Notes under the pieces: model-generated
What the model saw: the letters and a program-made list of their open reading frames with translations, nothing else
Databases searched by the model: none
Told to the model about the DNA's origin: nothing
In this document: positions 18,140 through 26,178 of the stretch, one piece after another
Layout: each line of letters starts with the position of its first letter
Numbering within the stretch: position 1 is the stretch's first letter
Translations under genes and position numbers: made by a program
Origin: Cyclostephanos tholiformis
Taxonomy: Eukaryota > Bacillariophyta > Thalassiosirophyceae > Thalassiosirales > Thalassiosiraceae
Direction: 5' to 3'
DNA: 26,178 nt
Assembly: GCA_036939975.1 (NCBI GenBank)
Contig: JALLPB010000063.1
Location: 1-26,178, forward strand

Positions 18140-21100
18140 TTAGAGCCCAAGCCATTTTGCGTCCAACACATTTCCAGTCATAGAATTAATCTGGTCTATT
18201 GTTGACTTCCTTAGCAGTGAATAATTATTGTTGTCCCAACCGTTATTCATATTTTTTATTGTTCGGAGGAATATCACGGCATCATCAAACCTTCTTTCGC
18301 AAACGCACAATGAGAGGAAGTCCCTAACTGTATCAATTGCATTGCTGTCTGGATTCGGGTGGGACGAAATAAAGCCTTGCAGTGGCAATATATTCTCATG
18401 ATAAAAATTTGTGAAATAATTCTCGGAAGAAACTCTGCCTCGATCCTCCTTCACAGGCGAGCTATAGACAGTTAAAACTTCAACATCAGTCAGGTTGTTT
18501 TGATCAAATTTCATAGTCTTGTTTGTCTTGTGCTTAGACTTTTTCATAATCTTGACATCATCGTCATTTGCAACCTGTAGCTGTAGCTCCAATGGTAAAT
18601 ATTCTAACTGACTTAAGCTCAGGTCGCGTCTAACCAGCTGTTCGTCGCCCGATTTGACGCATGCAAGTTTAAGCATCCTTCGAACACTTGCTTGACCAAT
18701 AATTGGAATAGGTTTATCATTCCGATGGCTCTTACTCGGATTTGACGATCTTCGTAGTGATGGGTCCCTTGAAGTTTGGTTGTTTGACTGATGTCCATAA
18801 GTTGCTCTAACTTCCATCAAAATATTTTCAGGCAAACTACGCAGCACATCCTGGTCAAGCTGGCTGAAAAAAGGCATGGCTGCACTGTCTGATGCGCCGC
18901 ATAGATCACTTTTTGGCGAGAAAAAAAGATCATGTTTTAAAGTCTCATGCATCTCAGATGATTTGGGGCTGCCATCCACTGCTCCAGTTATGTCATTCTG
19001 CAGCCACTCAGAGAGTTTTGATGGGCTCGAAGCCAACGTTTCAACTTCGTCATCAAATTTCAGCGAACACATCATGATTCCTATGCCTCGTATAGATGAA
19101 TCATTGATACCAAGTTTCTCATACAACTTAATAGCAGCTAAGAAAATCACATCTTTGTCTCGAGTGAGGGACACTTCGGCACTTCTCGACAGACAATCAC
19201 ATTGACCGTGTCCAAGAAATTTACCAGGAACTTTTGTGGGATCTTTGCTTTTCATTACCTTGAGAACAAGCTTGGATCCTCGAACGGCAGCTCTAACCAT
19301 CCTGTTTTGCACTTCCTTCGCCAACCCTTGCATCATGTAGTCTACGCCATACGGGCCATTGAAACGAACTCCGTAATTACACTCAGCACCGATGGATTTC
19401 CGAACAGCAGGCGTGACTGGCCGGTCATCCTGTCCATAACAAAATTTCACTATTTTATCAGCATTGCCTTTGCCGATTATCTCGCCAACCACATTGGCCG
19501 CGTCATGCTCGAGATCCCATATGTCATTTATAGTGCACAAACCAAGCGATCGAAGTTTTGCTTCAAACTTGCGTCCGATACCTGGTATGTCACGTAGCGA
19601 CCGAGAGTGGAGGAATTCCCGCCAATCACTTACTACACAACATGCATTCGGTTTTACTGTATCGGCGGCTAGCTTCGCTAACAACTTTCAAAGGTTTGAA
19701 GTAAAAATATTGGTGAAGAGGAAAAGAGAGCTCGTGCACAAAAAATCCGCAACGCACCTTGTTAGGGCCAACGCCGATCGATGCTGTGCATGCTGTATTT
19801 CTGAAAATGTCTGCACGGATATTTTCTGCAATAGAATTTGCGAACGCAAATACGTCATTCCCAATATCAATATCATTTGAGTTGATGTTGATCTCGAGGT
19901 AGCACTCGTCGCACGAAACTTGCTCCACATATCCATTATATTGGTCAGCGTAGCCATGTAATAGATCCACGACTACCCCAGACACGTCTTCAAAACCGTC
20001 AAAGTCGTATGGTAGAACAACAAGTTCTGGACAAAGTTTAATGGCATCACCTACGAATGTTTTGACCAGAAGATAACGTTGCGTACGTTGTCATTATAAC
20101 AAAAAAAATGAAGGCGAAGAATAACATGGTCGCCTGATACGGCAACGCACCTAGGAACATTCCCTTTCTTACGCCATGTTTCCTTGCAATGTAGTTGCAC
20201 GTAGAAAGCTCAGATGAGGAATTCTTGCTGTGAGTCTTGGTCACACTCTTATCTGGGATTGTTCTCCCTACATGAGAATGCCCGACAGCAACTGGCTTGT
20301 CTCTGTATTGTGGATAGTTACGAAGTGCCACAGAAGCAAAAAAACAGTCCATATCCACGAGAAGAACTAACTTCGTTGCTCCGGCTATTGGTTGAGAACG
20401 ACAGGCTGTCTGTTTTGTTGGGTGTAAACGTTGCTTAAAGCTCCCAATGTAGCTCAGGCGAGAGTTACTGAAGTATGATTCGAGAAAGTTTGGATCATTG
20501 CCCACAGTACGAACCTGTCCGTCAATATGATAGCTTGCTTCGGATGGATGCTTGTCTTGCCATCGGTGTTGCGACTTTGGCTTATCAGATGGTCTCATAT
20601 TCGAGCACTCCTCTGGCGACGAGGCGTTTTCTTCCAATTTTTCATGCGCTAGCAATGCATTTGGGCGGAAAAATGACTTGACCGATTTCGTTCCAATTAC
20701 AAATCTATCCCGAACATTTTCTAGCAAAAATTCAGCAAACGGCAACAGCTTTCCACATTCCACACTGCGTGTAATCCACTCTGGTCGACAAACCGGTGTC
20801 GGTTTTTTCTGATTTTTATATATATTTGCCTTCGCATCAGAAAGTTGTTCAGCTATTATGTGAGTTACTCGTTGAGTTTCATACTTCTCCAGATCTCCAC
20901 CATGCTTATGCAGTAGACGCATGAGAGTCGTCGTATCAGGCGATGTGTGGCCATTAACTAAAACAATAACCCCCATGAAGAAAAGGTCGGGTCTATGAAT
21001 TGGCATTCTGGGTGGTTTTGTGGACGGCGTTTCTGTTCGAATGATTAGCGACGAATGTTCTGCAGATGATGCAGGAGAATGTTGCGATAGCTGCGAAAGG

Positions 21101-21897
21101 CCCGATTCGAGTGACATCGAATGTTTGTCTAAATATTCTTCAGGGTGACGTTGACCAAGGCAATCATGTGCGATCGCTTCATCATCCTGGCTGGACTTCT
21201 GGCGCAGTGATTGTTCCAATTCCTCTAAGAACGACCCGCTCTTACACCTAAGACTTTCTGTTGTCCTTTTTGATGGAGGTGTGGAGCTACCAACGCCCGA
21301 ATCGTCATGTTTCATATGAGAGGGAAGACCAGCTCTATCATTGTAATTCATCATTGCAAGAACTGATGTTGTCTGCACGCTACCACTTTGACTTTTCTCG
21401 GGTTTCTTTGATGACTTGTCGGCAGGAAAGGATCGCTTTTTCTTGAGACACGACGTTCCATACCTTTTTTGCAAGTTATCCAATACTCCAAGAATAGAAG
21501 AAGCATATTCAGCGCCGGCGGTGTCATTATCTGTCGAAGACTCTCTGTCTGAATCTGTAGGAGCCGGCCTTAGTAACTTTTGCTGACGTGTGTCAGCCGA
21601 AGAAAGCCGACTTGATACATCACCTGTATGCTTTCGTTTGAGGTTTTTCAACACTTGCGATACTCCCCCGATATCAAAATTTTCATGAAATCGAACTGAT
21701 TTTTTCGTCGAGACATCGCTCCTGTCGAGCGCATCGCCAGACGTTTTTGACGTCGATGACTTCTTCAATGGATGCCGATGCGGCGGCGGCGGCGGCGGCG
21801 GTACAACCAAACCGAATTGCCTCCTCTGGAGCTCAATCTTACGTGTCATGTAATTCCGAAAGCCATCATCGGCAGGAATAGAGTTAAAATTGCTCAT
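18140..21897 (-). CDS. REV1: REV1 translesion DNA polymerase (Y family)
   Basis: The gene has three exons on the minus strand: 21897-20151, 20050-19758 and 19684-18140; introns are 100 and 73 bp and the product is 1194 aa. The ATG at 21897 is used because the 11 upstream open codons start with TTG. A disordered N-terminus contains a poly-Pro run encoded by (GGC)n on the plus strand. Domains follow in order. The BRCT domain (about 300-390) reads LFFMGVIVLVNG...CRPEWITRSVECGKLLP. The Y-family palm begins with LLVDMDCFFASVAL (about 510) and has the second acidic pair in SCDECYLE (about 630). The thumb follows, with DIPGIGRKFEAKL. There are two ubiquitin-binding motifs (LPENILMEV about 960, LPLELQLQV about 1042), then a helical C-terminal domain of the kind that binds other translesion polymerases and REV7. 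REV1 is a dCMP transferase and scaffold for lesion bypass. All catalytic acids are present. The splice joins restore MFLGDAIKLCPELV and GVGPNKLLAKLA, both family-typical. Confidence 0.96.
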
Positions 21898-22580
21898 TGA
21901 CCTTCGCCCCCTTCTGCGTTTTCGGGTCAACGCGCGCTGTTACATTGTAATAGCTCTGTCCGAACAGCAACTTCTCGTAAAATCTTTTGCCATTGTGCTA
22001 TGTCAATCGGCTTGTGCTCGCTATCGTTCAGACCCGTAGGCGCACAACAGAGTGCCCTGGATGGCCTCCACCCTTCCATCATTGTGTGAAGCAGACAAAA
22101 TGCAGGGTAGATTGTAGAGGACCGACGAATCAATTATAAAATAATAATGAGTTCAGACCAGAGGTACCATAATGATATGTGCAATTTATGTAATTTAGAT
22201 TATTGAGTAGAGTATTTAATGAAAATCCTTTTTTAGTATTTTATTTCCTCAACACTAAGATGTCAAATATAGGACTAAGTAAATACTTTTAGGAATACCA
22301 ATTTAATTTAAATATCTAGAAACCAGATAAGGTAATTTACGAGTAGATTACACTTTGTGGTAAATAAAAACTATTTTACCAGAACGCTTTCAAATCGTTC
22401 AGAATTCGGCAGAACCAATATTTGTCACGACCTCTCATGATATTCTTTTATCCTCGCGGCTATTCGAAAGACGGTGTGATGTGGGGAAGGAAGAAGACGG
22501 TGGTGGAAGGCAAAAGATTCCGTGTTCGACGAAGCAATAGTACTTATTATTGACTTATTCGGATAACCCATAAAATACGG
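21898..22580. promoter_or_regulatory. Divergent region between REV1 and the p62/NBR1-like gene
   Basis: 683 bp between divergent start codons. The middle (about 22135-22400) is strongly AT-rich with many TTTA/TAAAT words. A minus-strand open frame at 21927-22133 has no family resemblance and is more likely 5' UTR or chance. No specific motif is supported. Confidence 0.4.
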
Positions 22581-24908
22581 ATGAGTGAATGCAACAACAG
22601 TCATCAAATCCCTACGATGAATGCATCAGCGCCGCCGCCGCATGAGGGAGGAAGCAATGGCGAATTTATCGTTCACACGAAGCACACTTGTGACAAGTGT
22701 TTCCAGCGTCCCATCATCGGGCAGCGCTTCAAGTCTGATGTGAACCCCAACTTTGATCTTTGCGCCCACTGTTTTCAGGCTTACAGCGGACCAGATATCG
22801 GATTGACAGAAGCGGTTTTGAGTAAGTCTGACTTATGGCAGCATCGCTCGTTTTGTGGACAACGAAATAGCCTAACATCCTGTTTATTTTCTTGGAATCA
22901 ATTTTTTAATGCAGTGAGGGACAAGAAGCTTAGCCGTGACTTCGTACTTAAGCTCAAGATTATCAATGGCGGGGAGGGTGAGAGTTTTTCATACTAATAA
23001 CCATCCTTTTGAATTATATTTCACCTGACGCAAACATCGTTCCGCTCCCTTCAATTATTGTCAACAGTCCAAATTCGTCGTGTCAAAGTATCTGCGGTTT
23101 GGGGGGGAAACATCTCTCACCTGTCCTTTAAGAAAATGATGTCGCTCGCAGCCAGTTTTACGCTCCCCAAGAACGAAGTCGATGATGCTGGTCTTGCCGC
23201 ATTCACAGCGAAAGCAAAGGCAACTTATATCGACGAAGATGGAGATGAAATCACCTTGACTTCAAATGATGAATTGGATGATGCGTTTCGCCAAGTTCTT
23301 GAGAGGGCGAGACCATTCCTCATCACTGTGACGATTCCCCAAGATCAAGTAGCAGGCAAGGTCTTTGATGGAAAGAAGGGGATGCCCTCGCGGATTAAGG
23401 TCAGAAAGATCGAGCCCAGCAAGAAACTACTTGCTTTGTCGAATGATAAATCTCCCTCGGCGGGATGCAAGTCTACGAATTCCTTTATCCATGCCCGCCA
23501 TACTTGTGATGGTTGCCAGAAGACTCCCATCATTGGTGCACGCTACCATGCTACGAAGATCCCAGATTTCGATTTATGTGCGACGTGTTTCGAAAAATAC
23601 GAGGGTGATGACCTAGATTTCAAGATAGAGACTCAGGGTATGTTATGAATGTGACCGTGCCTTTGTGCTTATCGTTTGTAGTATGAAACTCAGGTGTTCC
23701 CATTTTTTATCGTCACCATAGAGCGTGATCGTTGCATGCAGCAGAGGTGGCTTAACAAAGGGCTTTGTCATGCCTCCTCACCCAATGTGATTGCAGGCAT
23801 CTGGGACAGTACCAATGGAGATCTCGCTGACTTTTTGAAGAAGGTCCAAGAGTCTGGTGCCAGCATTGAGTCTGCTACTGTCTTTCACGCAAGGCCGACC
23901 TGCAATGCTGTTCCGGAAATTAAGAGCCCTGAGAAGTTGCCGACAAAAGCTGACGCCGATTCTTTGAAGGAGGTTGAGAAACCATTGACAAATGAGACTG
24001 TAGCAAGCTTGCCTTCTATCAGTAGGTCATCTGAGTCCCCTACATCTCGTGGAGAGGAATCTTTCTCACCCGATGCTGATGATATTGGCAGCATTGCCAA
24101 AGCCATTGGGCACACGTGAGTTTGCAGTGATGCTATTCAGTTTTTTCGAATTTATTCTTTACTGACATCGTGCAATATCCCCATTACATTTCTTAGGCTC
24201 GGCGATTGTGTCGCGGCGATTGAAGCGGCGATGATTGAGGAGTTTGAGAATGTGGGCTGTATGGAAGTAAAAGACAACGCAAAATCCCAGAAGCCGTCCA
24301 AAAGCAAGACCGCACCTAATTATGATGCCCCACTCAATGACAATGTCTTTGCTGCCGTCGCCGCCGCCGCTGTTGCTGCCTTATCTGTTCCACCATCTGT
24401 TGCATCCAGTATGACTGATGTTGATGAGGCAGAGAAAACAGATCTTGCCTGCCAGATTGCCGTGCCACAGTCCGAAGATGATTTCAATGCTGCCGCACCC
24501 ATCAACTTGCCCTCTGTAAATGATAGTGCTCATCTTCTCACCAAGGATTTCGGATGTGCTAAAGACGACGAGATCCTCGAGCAGGGTAAGCATAAGAAGA
24601 AATTTAATCCCTGTGTTGAAGGTGTCAATGATGAAGATGAAGATGAAGAGTGGAGTGTCGTTAACGATGACGATGATAAGGCTAAGCCTGATTCCAAAAG
24701 AAATCAACCTGCTTCATCGGCGCTGTCCCCTGTCGTAATTGCGAAATGGGACACTGAACTCCGCCAGCTTCATGAAATGGGATTCTTTGATGATTGCAGC
24801 AATATCGATTCTTTGGAGCATTTGGAGGCGGCTCACATTGGAGTGGACTCGACTGAAAAGGTGTCCGTTAATGCAGCAGTCGAGCACATTTTGGGTCGAC
24901 TCTCGTGA
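22581..24908 (+). CDS. p62/NBR1-like selective autophagy receptor (ZZ-PB1-ZZ-LIR-UBA)
   Basis: The gene has five exons: 22581-22821, 22915-22977, 23068-23637, 23722-24115 and 24197-24908. Introns are 93, 90, 84 and 81 bp; the product is 659 aa. ZZ1 has C37xxC40 and C61xxC64. A PB1 domain (about 85-180) has a basic first strand (LKLKIINGGEVQIRRVKV) and an acidic OPCA motif (YIDEDGDEITL...DELDDAF); it is assembled across introns 1 and 2, which supports the model. ZZ2 has C248xxC251 and C272xxC275. A disordered region follows, with an Ala run. A textbook LC3-interacting region comes next, acidic residues then W575-S-V-V (DEDEEWSVVND). A C-terminal UBA domain (about 607-657) begins WDTELRQLHEMGF. 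PB1 oligomerisation, ubiquitin binding by UBA and ATG8 binding by the LIR together define a selective-autophagy cargo receptor. Animal p62 and plant NBR1 share these parts, but with PB1 first. No NBR1-type four-Trp domain is seen. Confidence 0.88.
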
Positions 24909-25070
24909 ACGTTAGTTTGAACGTAGGGATCCTGTTTGTTATGAAATTGTAGTAATTAGTTGAGGTTTGATAAACTTAAGCTTCCAAGGGACACAAGAAA
25001 TAAGATCAGAAATATGATTTAGAATTATTATAAAATGGTAACTGTTCACAATATCACTCGAGGAGGCCAA
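24909..25070. other. Convergent spacer
   Basis: 162 bp between the stop codons of two convergent genes, AT-rich, no element recognised. Confidence 0.45.
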
Positions 25071-25807
25071 TTATCCCTTATCACGCCTATGATACAACTC
25101 CGGTCGTAACCATGGTATCAATGCTAATTTTAAGGCATGCACATAAAATGACTCCCGGTCTATTTGACCATCTGTCAATTTTCCAACAGTCCCTTGACCA
25201 TGCTTGGAATTGACTCTCTTGAATACAATGTCATCAGCGTCTCCGAGTTCCATTCCTTCATTGATAACAAGGTCAAACAGAGCAGGTGGAAGAAGAAAGG
25301 AGCCTGATTTTGCGAATCCCCATGACTCTTCAGCTGAAAAAACCGCCACCCACGCATTACACCACAGCTCATCAGCCTGAGGGTAAGGTTGTTTTTCTAA
25401 CCCCCCTTCCAATCCCACTGAAAAATCAGGGTGCCCTTTTTTGTCTTCGATTTCTGAACATGCAGCCTCATGAGCTGCTTTCGCACGGTTCATTGCACCT
25501 AGTCTAGTCTCTGCATCTCCGAATGGTTGGTCAGGCACGCCTGTATATGGTTCGAATATAGGGTATGAGTGCATGCTGAGCAAAAGAGATCGCCAGATCA
25601 CCTGACAAGAACGACTCTCGTACCGGATGGGACGTTATAAGATGATATCACAACAAGTAACTCCCGATTTGACGCAACAGAGAAAACCTCTTCAAATGCC
25701 CTTCTTGCTGCATTGATTTTGCATGGATTCGAACTGCCCACGGCGACTCTAATAATCAGCTGTCCTTCTGACTGTGTTTGATTGCTCTGAGTCGCAGTGG
25801 CGTTCAT
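25071..25807 (-). CDS. DUF84/YjjX-type inosine/xanthosine triphosphatase
   Basis: The gene has two exons on the minus strand, 25807-25624 and 25540-25071, with an 83-bp phase-1 intron (GTACGA..TACAG); the product is 217 aa. The join makes NVPSGVPDQPFGDAETRLGA, the conserved 'VPSGVxxQPxxxxETRxGAxNRA' block of the family. The N-terminal strand-loop VAVGSSNPCKINAARRAFEE is the nucleotide-binding signature. SVGLEGGLE and WCNAWVAVFS follow, then the conserved late GxVGxLTxGxIxRxxxYxxAL block. The length fits this family. Members hydrolyse non-canonical purine NTPs (ITP, XTP) and so keep deaminated bases out of nucleic acids. The N-terminus (MNATATQSNQTQSEG) has no targeting signal, so it is probably cytosolic or nuclear. 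The gene is convergent with the autophagy-receptor gene. Confidence 0.92.
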
Positions 25808-26099
25808 GATGTCTTGACGGATATGAATATGCCATGATGCGATGTTGCAGTCGCTTTTATGTAGTGGCTGAGGCTGAGGGAATCCTGTAACATTTTTTAC
25901 ACTGTGTTAGGTAGGTACATGTATAACTGATTTACAATATTGGAGTTGAGGGAATAGCGAAGGAATGATGAGAAATGACCATGTTCAAGAGAATTCTTAA
26001 GGGTTCGTAGCTTTTTTGTTAAAATGCGAAACACTAATAGTATTGTAGAGTACGCTCAACAACTATTAGAGATATACCACTTGCGTGATATTTGATCAC
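25808..26099. other. 5' flank of the DUF84 gene, otherwise empty
   Basis: No gene was recognised. It is AT-rich and presumably contains the promoter of the minus-strand DUF84 gene. Confidence 0.4.
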
Positions 26100-26167
26100 T
26101 GCCAAGTTCGTGCCAAGTTCGTGCCAAGTGCCAAATTCGAACTTGGTTGCCAAGTTCGAACTTGGCA
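26100..26167. repeat. Direct-repeat and palindrome array built on TGCCAAGTTCG
   Basis: TGCCAAGTTCG occurs at 26100-26110 and 26111-26121, followed by TGCCAAG (26122-26128). Then comes an imperfect palindrome, TGCCAAATTCGAACTTGG (26129-26146). Last is a perfect 20-bp palindrome at 26148-26167 whose half is TGCCAAGTTC. The window ends 11 bases later, so the array may continue. It could be the terminal part of a mobile element or a cluster of dimeric protein-binding sites. Confidence 0.85.
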
Positions 26168-26178
26168 GTATTTGTGCC

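Noticed and set aside
17607..18155. Minus-strand open frame of 182 codons
   Set aside because: It is antisense to ABC-F exon 3 with a Ser/Phe/Leu-rich artefact composition.
21927..22133. Minus-strand open frame of 68 codons just upstream of REV1
   Set aside because: No splice donor that would join it in frame to REV1 was found and it has no recognisable motif; it is more likely 5' UTR.
26100..26178. CRISPR array
   Set aside because: The repeats are adjacent 11-mers and palindromes without unique spacers, in a eukaryotic context.
1..26178. tRNA or rRNA genes
   Set aside because: I scanned for the GGTTCGAATCC-type T-loop and paired stems and found only isolated GTTCGA words inside coding sequence or repeats.

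Overview
The window is nuclear DNA from a eukaryotic microalga, most likely a diatom. The evidence is indirect but consistent. Genes are intron-poor, and 17 introns could be placed by eye, nearly all 73-100 bp with GT..AG ends (one is 140 bp). Two proteins begin with a signal peptide followed by a Phe, as in the diatom plastid-targeting 'ASAFAP' motif. One decayed locus carries the Ser/Pro/Thr 'PSxxPS' repeats common in diatom proteins, and one gene carries a PH-like module I know from diatom-type proteins. No prokaryotic operon structure, rRNA, tRNA or CRISPR array was seen.

Layout, left to right. Positions 1-1040 are degenerate: the tail of a Ty3/gypsy-like integrase with in-frame stops runs into a frameshifted Ser/Pro/Thr-repeat gene. 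At 1748-3264 a small putative plastid membrane protein (-) and a secretory-pathway FKBP prolyl isomerase (+) share a 191-bp divergent promoter. A 1.56-kb stretch without a gene (3265-4822) holds several inverted repeats. A TPR protein (+) follows, then a large three-exon protein (-) with a three-fold repeated domain I do not recognise. Next come a PH-like-domain protein (+) with a probable frameshift near its 3' end, a zinc-finger/Tudor-like/R2R3-MYB protein (-) and the small GTPase ARL2 (-). After these are a probable plastid ABC-F ATPase (+) with a 26-nt microexon, the translesion polymerase REV1 (-), a p62/NBR1-like selective-autophagy receptor (+) and a DUF84/YjjX-type NTP phosphatase (-). 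The window ends inside a palindromic repeat array.

Genes mostly alternate in strand, giving convergent and divergent pairs. The tightest pair is ABC-F/REV1, with 25 bp between stop codons. The genes do not form one pathway. Two are nucleic-acid or nucleotide maintenance functions (REV1, DUF84 phosphatase), two are protein homeostasis functions (FKBP, autophagy receptor), and the rest are regulatory or unknown. The most interesting item is the autophagy receptor: its order, ZZ-PB1-ZZ-LIR-UBA, differs from the PB1-first order of animal p62 and of NBR1. Exon structures were assembled by hand from reading frames and splice consensus; every one preserves frame and joins conserved family sequence, but none has transcript support.
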